Shown: positions 18,912 to 28,639, counted from the stretch's first letter. The stretch: DNA of 64,000 bases from CAJXNP01 sp050305935 (GCA_050305935.1 JBNLGG010000006.1:1-64000); one strand, 5' to 3'. Numbers and translations are program-made. The notes: a model not told the origin generated them from the letters alone.

Positions 18912-20993
18912 ATGAAGCGGTTTAGCATTCTCAGAAGTATGGCCATACTACTGATTACCTTTAATTGTACAACAGAAAAAAAAGAGACAAAAGAATATTT
19001 TATGATAGAAGGGAACCCCTTGTTTAATGAATTTAACCAGGCACATGACTTTGGAAGTTTAACGGCAGATCACTTTACGGAAGCGGCCGATACCATTATT
19101 GCCCGGTCCAAATCAGAATTTGAAAAAATTTACGCAATCCCTGATGAAGACAGGACTTTTGAAAATACAATGCTCGCTTATGATAACATTATCAATGATT
19201 TCCTTCGAATCAGCGATATCAACTACCTGATGGCGTATACCCATCCTGATTCGCTCATTCGTTCGACGGCATTGGAGTTAAACAATAAGCTGGAAAAATA
19301 CGGTAACGAAATGTCCCTCGACGAAAACCTGTACAATGCCATCAAAGCCTATTCAAAAACGGAGGAAGCACAGTCATTGACTGGTTACAAGGCAAAATTT
19401 TTAAAGGATGAGATTGAAAGTTTTGAAAGAAATGGTTTCGCTTTGCCGAAGGACAAGCGTGATGAATTAAAGGTAGTTAAAGATGAGATAAGTGAAATTG
19501 GGAACAGTTTTGATCAAAACATCGCTTCTTACCAGGACTATTTAATTGCAACCGAAAAAGATGTTGATGGATTGTCAGAAGATTATAAAAAGGCAAGAAA
19601 GCAGGAAGACGGGACTTATAAGATAGATCTTTCTTATCCATCATACATACCTTTTATGAAATACAGCACCTCTGATCAAGCCAGGAAGGAGTTGTACATG
19701 AAGTACAATAACAGGGCTGCTGATAGCAACCTGGATGTGTTGCTCGAACTGCTAAAGAAAAGGAAGGAAATGGCAAATATGCTTGGCTTTAAAACCTATG
19801 CCGAATGGAGAACAGCAGACCGAATGGTAAAAAATCCGGAAACAGTGTGGGATTTTGAAAATGACCTCATAGAAAGTGTAAAGCAAAAAGCCGACCTGGA
19901 TTTTCAGGAAATGCTGGATGCCAAAAAAGAATATATTGGCGTGGCGTCGGAAATGCTTACTGCGTGGGAGGCCTCCTATGTTGACAATATAATGCTGGAG
20001 AATAAGTATCAGTTGGATGAGGAAGAGGTAAAGCAATATTTTCCGCTTGACAATGTGCTGGACGGTTTGTTTAAAATCACCCAGACCATTTTCAATGTTA
20101 CCTACAGGGAAATTGAAAATCCATCCGTCTGGTATGAAGACGTTCGGGCGTTTGAGGTAATGGACAATGGCAAAGTGGTTGGCAGATTTTACCTCGATCT
20201 TTTTCCTCGAGACAATAAGTACAAGCATGCGGCTTGTTTCGGCATGATCAAAGGGAAAATGATGGATGGCGTTTACCAGATCCCTAACGCAACGTTGGTT
20301 TGCAATTTTCCAGCCCCTACAGAAGATAAGCCGTCGTTGATGCCGCATGGCCAGGTGGAAACGCTGTTTCATGAGTTTGGACACGTCTTGCATCAGATGC
20401 TGACCCGGGCAGAATTGAGCATCCAATCCGGGACTTCTGTTGCGAGGGATTTTGTTGAGGCTCCTTCGCAAATATTCGAAAACTGGGCCTGGAATTATGA
20501 GTCACTCCAAATGTTTGCAAAACACTGGGAGACAGGAGAGACATTGCCTCAGGAACTGTACGATAAGATGATGGCGGCTAAAAATGTGGGATCGGGATTG
20601 AGTACAGAAGGCCAGATATATTACGGCCTGGTAGATTTCACCTTACATGACAAATTTGACCCTTATGGTGAGAAGGGCACAGATGAAGTGACGAAGGAAT
20701 TGAAAGACCGCATTACACACTATCCATTTGTGGACGGCACCCATTTCCAGGCGGCGTTTGGTCACTTAAATGGCTATGGTGCCAGCTACTATGGCTACAT
20801 GTGGTCGCGTGTGTACGCGGAAGATATGTTTTCGATTTTTGCGCAAAATGGAGTGCTTGATCAGGAAACCGGAATGCGATATAGAGATATCATTTTGGCG
20901 AAAGGAGGTTCTGAAGAGCCAATGGAACTAGTGAAGCAGTTTCTGGGAAGAGATCCAAATAACAAGGCATTTATGAAATCATTGGGATTATAA
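18912..20993 (+). CDS. M3-family metallopeptidase, putative lipoprotein (Dcp/oligopeptidase A-like)
   Basis: A 693-residue zinc peptidase of family M3, which cleaves short peptides (peptidyl-dipeptidase Dcp or oligopeptidase type). The zinc site HEFGH is at residues 487-491, with the downstream Glu expected in the FVEAPSQIFENWAW block. The N-terminus has a hydrophobic stretch ending at Cys19 (LLITFNC), an imperfect lipobox, so a periplasmic lipoprotein is likely. Length is normal for the family. A strong terminator follows 22 bases after the stop. The gap to the caspase gene is 94 bases and it probably has its own promoter. Confidence 0.9.
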   Translation: MKRFSILRSMAILLITFNCTTEKKETKEYFMIEGNPLFNEFNQAHDFGSLTADHFTEAADTIIARSKSEFEKIYAIPDEDRTFENTMLAYDNIINDFLRISDINYLMAYTHPDSLIRSTALELNNKLEKYGNEMSLDENLYNAIKAYSKTEEAQSLTGYKAKFLKDEIESFERNGFALPKDKRDELKVVKDEISEIGNSFDQNIASYQDYLIATEKDVDGLSEDYKKARKQEDGTYKIDLSYPSYIPFMKYSTSDQARKELYMKYNNRAADSNLDVLLELLKKRKEMANMLGFKTYAEWRTADRMVKNPETVWDFENDLIESVKQKADLDFQEMLDAKKEYIGVASEMLTAWEASYVDNIMLENKYQLDEEEVKQYFPLDNVLDGLFKITQTIFNVTYREIENPSVWYEDVRAFEVMDNGKVVGRFYLDLFPRDNKYKHAACFGMIKGKMMDGVYQIPNATLVCNFPAPTEDKPSLMPHGQVETLFHEFGHVLHQMLTRAELSIQSGTSVARDFVEAPSQIFENWAWNYESLQMFAKHWETGETLPQELYDKMMAAKNVGSGLSTEGQIYYGLVDFTLHDKFDPYGEKGTDEVTKELKDRITHYPFVDGTHFQAAFGHLNGYGASYYGYMWSRVYAEDMFSIFAQNGVLDQETGMRYRDIILAKGGSEEPMELVKQFLGRDPNNKAFMKSLGL

Positions 20994-21015
20994 GAACAAG
21001 CAATTAAAAAAATTG

Positions 21016-21042
21016 AGGCCGGGTGACCGGCCTTAGTTTTTT
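21016..21042 (+). terminator. Rho-independent terminator of the M3 peptidase gene
   Basis: A perfect 7-pair stem AGGCCGG/CCGGCCT with a GTGA tetraloop, followed by TAG and six T. Confidence 0.85.
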
Positions 21043-21538
21043 AAGAGGGATAATTATCACCCGCCGTCATTTGAGTACGTTGAAAATGAATTGGAAGATT
21101 CGGGAGCATTTTTTAATGCGTGATTTGTACAAAGTTTTACAGCAAAGAAGCATCTGAAATGCAAACAGATCACAATCGCATGATCTGAATGAGTGGATAA
21201 AATAAAGTTCACCGAGCTAAGGTTGGGAAAACCGTCTCTTTTGAAGAAGATTTTTCAACATCAAAATAACAGTAGTATAGAAACAATAAAATTAGGTCTC
21301 ATCGAACGTATAATGAAAGTACATGAAGGCTCAATACTGCAGAGAATGATAAAAATGATAATACAGGATGAATTGGGATTAAGGGGTGAGAAATCATTGG
21401 AAGCAATAGAAATGGGTAATGTGTTAGAAACGAAGGGATTTCAAAAAAGAAAATAGGCAATGGCAAAAGAAAAGGCATAGGAAGTTATAATCGCCAGACC
21501 TGCGAGGAGTCGAAACAGGAGAGCCCTACCTTATCTTC
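21043..21538. other. 496-base gap with no convincing gene
   Basis: The stretch between the M3 terminator and the carboxyltransferase stop has no frame I recognise. The only frame of length is a GTG-started 87-codon one at 21193-21456, listed separately. The remainder is AT-rich with no clear hairpin or repeat. It could be gene debris or an untranslated tail. Confidence 0.5.
21193..21456 (+). CDS. Doubtful 87-residue ORF
   Basis: A GTG-started frame with a basic, helix-like product (KKIFQHQNNSSIETIKLGLI..., ending GFQKRK). There is no ribosome-binding site of note, no recognised domain, and a repetitive Ile/Met/Lys-rich composition as expected of AT-rich non-coding DNA. It may be a fragment or spurious. 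Confidence 0.2.
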   Translation: MDKIKFTELRLGKPSLLKKIFQHQNNSSIETIKLGLIERIMKVHEGSILQRMIKMIIQDELGLRGEKSLEAIEMGNVLETKGFQKRK

Positions 21539-23116
21539 CTACAAAGGAATATTCCCGTGTTTTTTCTTAGGCAAAGTATCCACTTTGTTTTCCAGCATGC
21601 TGAAGGCGTAGATCAGTTTTTTCCGCGTTTCGTAAGGATAAATTACCTCGTCGATATATCCCCGTGATGCTGCAATGTAGGGGTTGGCGAATTTTTCATT
21701 GTACTCTTTTTCTTTTTCTTCTAATACTTTTTCCGGGTCTATCGAAGCATCGATTTCTCGCTTGAAAATAATTTCTGCAGCACCCTTGGCTCCCATGACA
21801 GCTATTTCTGCAGACGGCCAGGCAAAGTTTAAATCGGCGCCAATGTGTTTTGAGTTCATCACATCATATGCTCCCCCGTAGGCTTTTCGGGTAATGACGG
21901 TTACACGGGGTACTGTGGCCTCACTAAAGGCATACAGCAATTTTGCCCCGTTGGTGATAATGGCATTCCATTCCTGATCAGTCCCGGGTAGAAAACCTGG
22001 AACATCTTCCAACACCAGCAGAGGGATATTAAAACAGTCACAGAAACGCACAAACCTGGCTCCCTTTTGACTGCTGTGTATGTCCAGCACGCCAGCGAGA
22101 GAGGCAGGTTGGTTTCCCACGATGCCGATGCTCCTCCCTGCCAGTCGCGCAAAACCAATGATGATATTCTCTGCAAATCCCTTATGTATTTCAAAAAACG
22201 AGTCCTTGTCCACAATGCCTGTTACCACATCACGCATATCATAGGGTTCATTGGGACTTTCAGGGATAATCAAATCTAACTCAGGCCGGTCTTCCAAACC
22301 GTTGGGCACATAGGTCAATGTTTCAGGAACATCCTCACAATTCTGAGGAATAAAGCTGATCAGTTTTTTAATCCCTCTAATGCACTCTATTTCATTTTGA
22401 TAGGAAAAATGCGCCACACCACTTTTTGTGCTATGCGTTGTGGCACCGCCTAATTCTTCTGATGATACATCTTCATGCGTAACGGTTTTAACCACTTTGG
22501 GTCCGGTGACAAACATGTAGGAGGTGTTTTGAACCATAAAAATAAAATCAGTAATAGCCGGGGAGTAAACAGCACCACCTGCACAGGGCCCAAAGATGGC
22601 AGAAATCTGAGGGACAACACCAGACATTCGGGTATTGCGATAAAATATATCTGCATAACCTCCCAATGAGACCACGCCTTCCTGAATCCTAGCTCCTCCC
22701 GAGTCATTCAGCCCAATGATGGGAGCGCCATTTTTAGCGGCCAGGTCCATTAATTTGACTACTTTCTCCGCATGGGCTTCTGACAAAGATCCTCCAAATA
22801 CGGTGAAGTCCTGAGAAAATACATAAACGAGGCGACCATCTATTGTTCCAAAGCCAGTGATCACTCCGTCACCGAGGTATTTTTCCTTTTCCAGGCCAAA
22901 GTCGTTAGACCGGTGCGTGACAAACTTGCCCAATTCCTGGAAAGACCCGTAATCGACCAGTAGTTCAACTCTTTCGCGCGCGGTTAATTTTCCTTTTTCA
23001 TGTTGCCTTTCAATTCGTTTTTCGCCACCGCCGAGTAAAGCCTCCTTGTTTTTTAATGAAAGGGATTCAAATTTTGCACTATTTTGAGATCTTGCGGAAG
23101 CTTTTTTGTCAGGCAT
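21539..23116 (-). CDS. Acyl-CoA carboxylase carboxyltransferase subunit (propionyl-CoA carboxylase beta type)
   Basis: A 525-residue carboxyltransferase of the PccB/MmdA family. It moves CO2 between carboxybiotin and an acyl-CoA, usually propionyl-CoA to methylmalonyl-CoA or the reverse. It has the two crotonase-like halves. The first carries the acyl-CoA oxyanion region (GGARIQEGV, GPCAGGAVYSPA) and the second GFLPGTDQE, KAYGGAYDVM and the late Y-I-D-E-V-I block. No biotin carboxylase or biotin carrier gene is next to it, so partners must be elsewhere; the biotinyl OadA in this window belongs to another complex type. It could also be a methylmalonyl-CoA decarboxylase alpha subunit, which has the same fold. 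Confidence 0.9.
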   Translation of the reverse strand: MPDKKASARSQNSAKFESLSLKNKEALLGGGEKRIERQHEKGKLTARERVELLVDYGSFQELGKFVTHRSNDFGLEKEKYLGDGVITGFGTIDGRLVYVFSQDFTVFGGSLSEAHAEKVVKLMDLAAKNGAPIIGLNDSGGARIQEGVVSLGGYADIFYRNTRMSGVVPQISAIFGPCAGGAVYSPAITDFIFMVQNTSYMFVTGPKVVKTVTHEDVSSEELGGATTHSTKSGVAHFSYQNEIECIRGIKKLISFIPQNCEDVPETLTYVPNGLEDRPELDLIIPESPNEPYDMRDVVTGIVDKDSFFEIHKGFAENIIIGFARLAGRSIGIVGNQPASLAGVLDIHSSQKGARFVRFCDCFNIPLLVLEDVPGFLPGTDQEWNAIITNGAKLLYAFSEATVPRVTVITRKAYGGAYDVMNSKHIGADLNFAWPSAEIAVMGAKGAAEIIFKREIDASIDPEKVLEEKEKEYNEKFANPYIAASRGYIDEVIYPYETRKKLIYAFSMLENKVDTLPKKKHGNIPL

Positions 23117-23242
23117 TTTCGATTTCTTTTCTTATAAATGTAAGTATTAACCGTAAAAAAATCATTCAACCTTGTCTATTCTTAATAGTATGTACATTTA
23201 GAAATTGACTTAAATTGTTACTTTTACGCGAAATTTTTCAGG

Positions 23243-24196
23243 ATGACGAAAAGGATTGCTGTTTTAGATCTTGGGACAAACACCTTCAATCTTCTCATTG
23301 CAGATATGAGCAAGGATGGGCATTCTATCATATTTAATGATAAGAAAGCGGTAAAGATAGGCGAAGGAGGTATCAGCCAGGGCATTATATCAGTGGAGGC
23401 TGAGAAGCGCACAATGGATGCCCTTACTGAATATAAAAGTGTCATTGAGGAGCATGATGTAGACAAAATATATGGCTATGCCACCAGTGCTTTCAGGAAC
23501 GCGGTGAATGGCAAGGCGCTTCGTGACCGAATAAAAAAGGAGCTTAAAATTTCCATTTCTATCATAAGCGGTGAAAAAGAGGCTGAATACATTTACTATG
23601 GTGTCACCCATGCTTTGGACATTGGAAATAAACCTGCGTTGATCGTGGACATTGGGGGAGGCAGCGTAGAGTTTATTGTGGGCAACAACAAAAAGGCATT
23701 CTGGAAAAGAAGCTTTGAAATAGGTGCTCAACGACTGCTTAGCGACTTTCATCATGTTGATCCTATTCCGGAAGAGGAATTAGCCAATCTAGAAACCCAT
23801 TTCAAAAAGACACTGAAAGAGCTTATTGCAGTGGCGAAGGAATATGATATCGAAACATTGATCGGCTCTTCTGGTTCATTCGATACCCTAAGCGAGATAT
23901 ACTGTGCAGAAAATGGTATTTCTTTCGATCACAAAGCCCCGGAGTTTTTATTGGATATTGATAGTTATCACGAAATTCACAGGGAGTTAATATTAAAAAA
24001 TAAAACTGAGCGATTGAAAATTCCCGGCATGATTGAGATGAGAGTGGATATGATTGTAGTGGCGTCATGCCTGATTGCTTATCTGATCCGCGATTGCAAG
24101 ATTAAAAACATGAGGGTTTCGTCCCATTCATTAAAGGAGGGAATGCTCGACTTAATAAGAAACGAATTGTTTTACAAAGAAAGAATTTCTGCATAA
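23243..24196 (+). CDS. Ppx/GppA-family exopolyphosphatase
   Basis: A 317-residue phosphatase of the ASKHA fold. It hydrolyses polyphosphate ends or the gamma phosphate of pppGpp. The first phosphate-binding loop is DLGTNTFNLLIAD at residues 7-19 and the second is VDIGGGSVEFIVG near residue 137. It lacks the C-terminal HD domain of long Ppx proteins, as in the short class common in Bacteroidetes. It is divergent from the carboxyltransferase gene across 126 bases. A dehydrogenase gene follows 34 bases downstream and may share the transcript. Confidence 0.88.
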   Translation: MTKRIAVLDLGTNTFNLLIADMSKDGHSIIFNDKKAVKIGEGGISQGIISVEAEKRTMDALTEYKSVIEEHDVDKIYGYATSAFRNAVNGKALRDRIKKELKISISIISGEKEAEYIYYGVTHALDIGNKPALIVDIGGGSVEFIVGNNKKAFWKRSFEIGAQRLLSDFHHVDPIPEEELANLETHFKKTLKELIAVAKEYDIETLIGSSGSFDTLSEIYCAENGISFDHKAPEFLLDIDSYHEIHRELILKNKTERLKIPGMIEMRVDMIVVASCLIAYLIRDCKIKNMRVSSHSLKEGMLDLIRNELFYKERISA

Positions 24197-24230
24197 CCTG
24201 CTAAATTGTAGCGTATAATAAGTTCACTTG

Positions 24231-25298
24231 ATGCATTCTGCAAAAAAATTAAAAGAATTTACATTCCGGGTATTTAAAAAAATCGGGTGTGGTGACGAAA
24301 ATGCCGCGCAGGCAGCCGATGTCCTGGTTTCCGCAGATTTAAGAGGAGTTGATTCTCATGGTGTTGCCAGATTGGCGGGATATGTCAGATTGTGGGAAGC
24401 AGGGAGGTTAAACCCAACGCCAGATATCAAAATAGTGCATGAGACGCCCAGCACAGCAGTAGTCGACGGAGACAAGGGGCTAGGCCTGGTGGTCGGGCCA
24501 AAATCCATGCAAATCGCCATTGAAAAAGCAAAGAACGTAGGGACTGGCTGGGTGTCTGTCAAAAATTCAAATCATTTTGGGATTGCTGGCTATCATTCAC
24601 TGATGGCGGTGGCAAACGATATGATTGGGATAAGCATGACAAATGCCAGCCCTTTGGTGGCACCTACCTTTGCCAAAGAGAGAATGCTCGGTACAAACCC
24701 GATCGCCGTGGGTATCCCGGCTGGTGAGCACCCTCCCTTTGTAGCCGACTTTGCTACGACCACTGCCGCCAATGGAAAGCTGGAAATCCTGCAAAGGAAG
24801 GGCGAAGAAACGCCCATTGGGTGGGTCCAGGATAAGGAGGGACAAAGCACCGTGGATGCGCACGGTTTAAAAAAGGGTGGGGCATTGTTGCCTTTAGGAA
24901 GCGATCGGGAGCATGGCAGCCACAAGGGTTATTGCCTTGGATCTATAGTTGATATATTTTCAGCGGTGCTTTCAGGCGGCAGTTATGGGCCGTGGGCGCC
25001 ACCATTTGTAAGTTTTTTACCACTCGCTGAAAACATGCCGGGTGAAGGTCTTGGTCATTTCTTTGGGGCGATGCGAGTTGATGCTTTCAGGCCAAAAGAA
25101 GAATTTAAAGCGCATATGGATAATTGGATTTCGCGGTTCAAAAGTGCTACTCCCATCAACCCGGATCAAAAAGTGCTCGTCCCAGGAGACCCTGAAAGGG
25201 AGATGGAAAAAACCAGAAGTAAAGAGGGCATTCCATTGCACGAATCAGTTGAAAAAGATCTGTGCGAACTTGGCGCCAAATTGGGTATAGCGTTTTAG
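24231..25298 (+). CDS. Malate/L-lactate dehydrogenase (LDH2/MDG2 family)
   Basis: A 355-residue NAD(P)-dependent oxidoreductase of the LDH2 family (unrelated to classical Rossmann malate dehydrogenase), oxidising 2-hydroxyacids such as malate, lactate or sulfolactate. Family blocks are visible: ADLRGVDSHGVARL near residue 35, SNHFGIAGYHS near 110, and LGTNPIAVGIPAG near 155. ATG 24231 is preferred to the TTG three bases earlier. The exact substrate cannot be told. It lies 34 bases after ppx and ahead of the glycogen cassette, from which it is separated by a candidate promoter. Confidence 0.88.
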   Translation: MHSAKKLKEFTFRVFKKIGCGDENAAQAADVLVSADLRGVDSHGVARLAGYVRLWEAGRLNPTPDIKIVHETPSTAVVDGDKGLGLVVGPKSMQIAIEKAKNVGTGWVSVKNSNHFGIAGYHSLMAVANDMIGISMTNASPLVAPTFAKERMLGTNPIAVGIPAGEHPPFVADFATTTAANGKLEILQRKGEETPIGWVQDKEGQSTVDAHGLKKGGALLPLGSDREHGSHKGYCLGSIVDIFSAVLSGGSYGPWAPPFVSFLPLAENMPGEGLGHFFGAMRVDAFRPKEEFKAHMDNWISRFKSATPINPDQKVLVPGDPEREMEKTRSKEGIPLHESVEKDLCELGAKLGIAF

Positions 25299-25354
25299 TT
25301 ACCAATAAAATTTCGATTTAAAAATCTCGACATTACTTTCGATGGCATGTAAAT

Positions 25355-25382
25355 TTTGATTTAATTTATGTTGATAAATTTG
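25355..25382 (+). promoter_or_regulatory. Candidate promoter of the glycogen cassette
   Basis: TTTG at 25355-25358 and an exact -7 consensus TAAATTTG at 25375-25382, 16 bases apart. The predicted transcript start is about 25 bases before the ATG at 25414. The spacing is at the short end for Bacteroidetes promoters. Confidence 0.5.
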
Positions 25383-25413
25383 ATACACTTCGCGAGCAAC
25401 AAAATTTATAGAC

Positions 25414-27081
25414 ATGCCACTACCAAAAGAATTTCAACATCCCTACGAATTTGACCCCAAATACAATAAACGGGTAGCATATTTCTGTATGGAGTACGCG
25501 ATAGACCAGCCTCTGAAATCTTATTCCGGAGGACTGGGTTTTCTTGCTGGTTCGCACATGCGAAGTGCCTACGAGTTAAAGCAAAACGTCATTGCCATTG
25601 GTATTTTGTGGAAGTACGGGTATTACGACCAGGTGAGGAAGGGAGATCAATCCATGGATTCCCTTTTTCAGGAAAAGCTGTATAGTTTTCTTGTTGACAC
25701 CAAAATTGTATTTGACATTGAGATAAATAATCATCCGGTAAAGGTCAAAGCCTACTATTTACCGCCTACTGTTTTTGGGTCGGTTCCGTTGTTTTTGTTG
25801 TCAACAGATTTGCCGGAAAATGACTATCTGGCACAGACTACCTCCCACAAACTGTATGACTCTGATCCTTCCGGGAAAGTGGCCCAAAGTATTTTGCTTG
25901 GTGTAGGCGGCGCAAAACTGCTTGATCTGTTAAATCATGAAACAGAGATATATCATTTAAATGAAGCACACGCGCTTTCGGCTGCATTTTATCTGTACAG
26001 CAAAACCAAGGATGTAAAGGAAATCAGAGAGAAATTTGTTTTCACAACACATACACCTGAGGAAGCGGGTAACGAAAAGCATGACATTAGGCTCCTGGAA
26101 AAAATGGGATTTTTCTGCGGCACACCCCTTGACGAAATCAGAAAAATGACAGGAATCAAGGACGACATTTTCAATCATTCGCTTGTGGCGTTAAGGTTGG
26201 CGAAGATTGCCAACGGTGTATCGAGGATACACGGGGATGTTTCAAATAAAATGTGGGGTGACTACGATAATATTTGCCCGATCATATCCGTGACCAACGC
26301 GCAAAGCAAAAAGTACTGGTATGATAGAGATCTTTACGATGCCCTGGAAAAAGGCAATGATACCAAATTAAGAAAGCGAAAAATCGAATTAAAAAAGCAG
26401 CTATTTGAGGTGGTGGCTGATCAAACAGGAAAACTATTTGACCCTGAGGCGTTAACAGTTGTTTGGGCGCGACGATTTGCTGCTTATAAGAGGCCGGATT
26501 TGATCACCCAGGACACTGAGAGGTTTGAGAAATTGATTTTTAACAAGAAGACACCGATTCAGATAATCTGGGCAGGGAAGCCATATCCAATGGACTACAA
26601 TGCCATCAGTATATTCAATAAATTGGTACATTTAAGCAAGGGCCTTCCAAACGTAACAGTGCTGGTTGGGTATGAGCTTAAACTGTCGAAGCTTCTGAAA
26701 GCAGGGGCCGATATCTGGCTAAATAACCCGCGACTTCCGAGGGAAGCATCAGGAACAAGTGGTATGACGGCGGCTATGAATGGCGCGCTCAATTTTTCGA
26801 CCTATGACGGCTGGATCCCGGAATTTGCCAAACACGATGTTAATAGCTTTGTCGTTCCGGCAGTTGATCAGTCGCTCCCCATGCACCAGCAGGACCAGGT
26901 AGATATGCAGAACCTACTGACCATTCTTGAAAAGGATGTGATTCCAAAATACTATACCAAACCAGACGAATGGCTTCAAATGGTAAAAAACAGCATGCAG
27001 GATGTAGTTCCTTATTTTGATTCAGATCGAATGGCATATCAGTATTATGAAAAATTCTATAACTATAAGAAAATAGGCTAG
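25414..27081 (+). CDS. GT35 alpha-glucan phosphorylase-like protein lacking the PLP lysine
   Basis: A 555-residue protein of the short alpha-glucan phosphorylase type (GT35). N-terminal blocks such as FCMEYAID and YSGGLGFLAG, and the later WARRFAAYKRPDL and WAGKPYP, fit the family. Phosphorylases bind pyridoxal phosphate through the Lys of a G-T-S-x-M-K motif. Here the motif is GTSGMTAAMNGALN and the position is Thr452 (codon ACG at 26767), one base from Lys. A normal PLP-dependent phosphorylase mechanism is therefore doubtful; it may be a transferase or regulatory paralogue. Everything else in the domain looks intact. It leads a three-gene run (glycogen-synthase-like GT, GH57) but is followed by its own terminator. 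Confidence 0.82.
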   Translation: MPLPKEFQHPYEFDPKYNKRVAYFCMEYAIDQPLKSYSGGLGFLAGSHMRSAYELKQNVIAIGILWKYGYYDQVRKGDQSMDSLFQEKLYSFLVDTKIVFDIEINNHPVKVKAYYLPPTVFGSVPLFLLSTDLPENDYLAQTTSHKLYDSDPSGKVAQSILLGVGGAKLLDLLNHETEIYHLNEAHALSAAFYLYSKTKDVKEIREKFVFTTHTPEEAGNEKHDIRLLEKMGFFCGTPLDEIRKMTGIKDDIFNHSLVALRLAKIANGVSRIHGDVSNKMWGDYDNICPIISVTNAQSKKYWYDRDLYDALEKGNDTKLRKRKIELKKQLFEVVADQTGKLFDPEALTVVWARRFAAYKRPDLITQDTERFEKLIFNKKTPIQIIWAGKPYPMDYNAISIFNKLVHLSKGLPNVTVLVGYELKLSKLLKAGADIWLNNPRLPREASGTSGMTAAMNGALNFSTYDGWIPEFAKHDVNSFVVPAVDQSLPMHQQDQVDMQNLLTILEKDVIPKYYTKPDEWLQMVKNSMQDVVPYFDSDRMAYQYYEKFYNYKKIG

Positions 27082-27105
27082 CCCGCCTAGAATATTGTCA
27101 ATTAT

Positions 27106-27134
27106 AAAGCCGGTAAATCCGGCTTTATTTTTTT
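27106..27134 (+). terminator. Rho-independent terminator after the GT35 gene
   Basis: An 8-pair stem AAAGCCGG/CCGGCTTT with a five-base loop, followed by ATTTTTTT. It lies 24 bases after the stop. The next gene therefore likely has its own promoter in the AT-rich 180 bases that follow. Confidence 0.85.
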
Positions 27135-27313
27135 AAGGGGAGATATTGTTGATTGTGGCAAATAAGTACACAAAGAAGGAATTTTTTCCGCTAAAAATTC
27201 ATTAAATTTAGTGTAATAGAGTTTTTTGAGTATATTCATATCTAATTATAAATTGCGTTAGTTTCTCGCAATATTTTTCATATTTTTATTTTAAGGTTTT
27301 GCAATAGGAGAGC

Positions 27314-28615
27314 ATGAGAAAACACAAAGTGTTAATGCTAGGGTGGGAGTATCCCCCTTTCATAAATGGAGGTCTTGGAGTAGCCTGCGCTGGTCTTTGT
27401 AACAGTTTATCAAAACATGTTGAAATCACCTTGATTTTACCTAAGTCTGTCGGTGAAAATTCAAATGGGAATCAGCATATTCTTGGCTTGAATCAACTGA
27501 AAGAAGTTTTCTTTGAAAAGGTGATTGAGGAAGGGGCCAGTCTGGAAATCCAGGAAACATATCGCGTGAATGTCGAGCTGGATCCTTACTACACAGAATT
27601 AGTCGAGGCAAAAAAAAGAAAGCTTTCCAAAACAGAGATTAGTAAAATCAAAAAGAGGCAGAGACTACATCTTCAGGAAAAATTTAACTTCGAAAATCTG
27701 TATGGAAACGATGTTATTCAGAAGGTTATTTATTATGCAGAAATTGTAAAAAAAATATCTGAAGACATCGCGTTTGATATAATCCACGCGCACGACTGGA
27801 TGACATTTCTGGCAGGTGTTGAATTGAAGAAAATTTCGGGTAAGCCTCTGGTGTTGCACGTCCACTCACTAGATTATGACAGGGCGGGCAGCGAAAGCCG
27901 AGGGTGGATATATGATGTTGAAAGAAGGGCACTGCATGAGGCGGACTTAATTATTCCGGTTAGCAATTATACAGGTAGCATTTTAACCAGTCACTACGGG
28001 ATAAGCAATAGAAAAATTGTCACCGTTTACAATGGCCTTGAGCAAGAGGAGCCCTTCCGCAAGGAGAAAACATTCCCGGAAAAAATGGTACTTTTCATTG
28101 GGAGATTGACGGGACAGAAGGGCCCCGAGTACTTTCTCGATGTTGCCACAAAAATTTATAAAAAATATAAAAAGGTTAGGTTTGTTATAGCCGGTACAGG
28201 GGAAAGACTAGGCAATTTGCTGGAGGACGGTGCTTATCGGCAAATTGGCAACAGAGTTCATTTCACGGGCTTTATTGACCGTGAAAAAATCCGGGAACTA
28301 TTGTCAATGGCGGATGTTTATTGTATGCCCTCGGTTTCTGAACCCTTTGGTTTGACAGCTCTGGAGGCAGCAAATTTTAATGTTCCTACAGTGCTTTCAG
28401 AGCGATCAGGTGTAGCGGAGGTGTTAAAGGGTTCGCTGAAAGCAGACTTTTGGGATATCGACCTTATGGTAAACCATATTTTGGAGCTTTTATCAAACCA
28501 AAAAACGAGGGATAGGGTAATTAATAGTAACCGGAAAGATCTGCAAAAACTCACTTGGGACCATGCCGCAAAGGCGGTTTTGAAAGCTTACGACGAGATG
28601 TTTGTAAATAATTAG
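27314..28615 (+). CDS. Glycogen-synthase-like glycosyltransferase (GT5/GT4 type)
   Basis: A 433-residue GT-B enzyme, likely extending alpha-1,4-glucan from a nucleotide-glucose donor. The N-terminus GWEYPPFINGGLGVACAGL matches the glucan/nucleotide-binding start of glycogen synthases. The C-terminal donor domain carries FIGRLTGQKGPEYF and the E-x7-E motif EPFGLTALEA. It is shorter than classical GlgA, and donor choice (ADP- or UDP-glucose) is not evident. A good ribosome-binding site (AGGAG) sits before ATG 27314. The GH57 gene starts 24 bases after its stop. Neighbours support a role in glycogen metabolism. Confidence 0.85.
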   Translation: MRKHKVLMLGWEYPPFINGGLGVACAGLCNSLSKHVEITLILPKSVGENSNGNQHILGLNQLKEVFFEKVIEEGASLEIQETYRVNVELDPYYTELVEAKKRKLSKTEISKIKKRQRLHLQEKFNFENLYGNDVIQKVIYYAEIVKKISEDIAFDIIHAHDWMTFLAGVELKKISGKPLVLHVHSLDYDRAGSESRGWIYDVERRALHEADLIIPVSNYTGSILTSHYGISNRKIVTVYNGLEQEEPFRKEKTFPEKMVLFIGRLTGQKGPEYFLDVATKIYKKYKKVRFVIAGTGERLGNLLEDGAYRQIGNRVHFTGFIDREKIRELLSMADVYCMPSVSEPFGLTALEAANFNVPTVLSERSGVAEVLKGSLKADFWDIDLMVNHILELLSNQKTRDRVINSNRKDLQKLTWDHAAKAVLKAYDEMFVNN

Positions 28616-28639
28616 TTCTGCACCAAAATCTACCAAAAA

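Noticed and set aside
19752..20471. 239-codon open frame on the minus strand inside the M3 peptidase gene
   Set aside because: It lies wholly antisense to a well-supported gene with HExxH and has no domain pattern; it is a shadow of the real frame.
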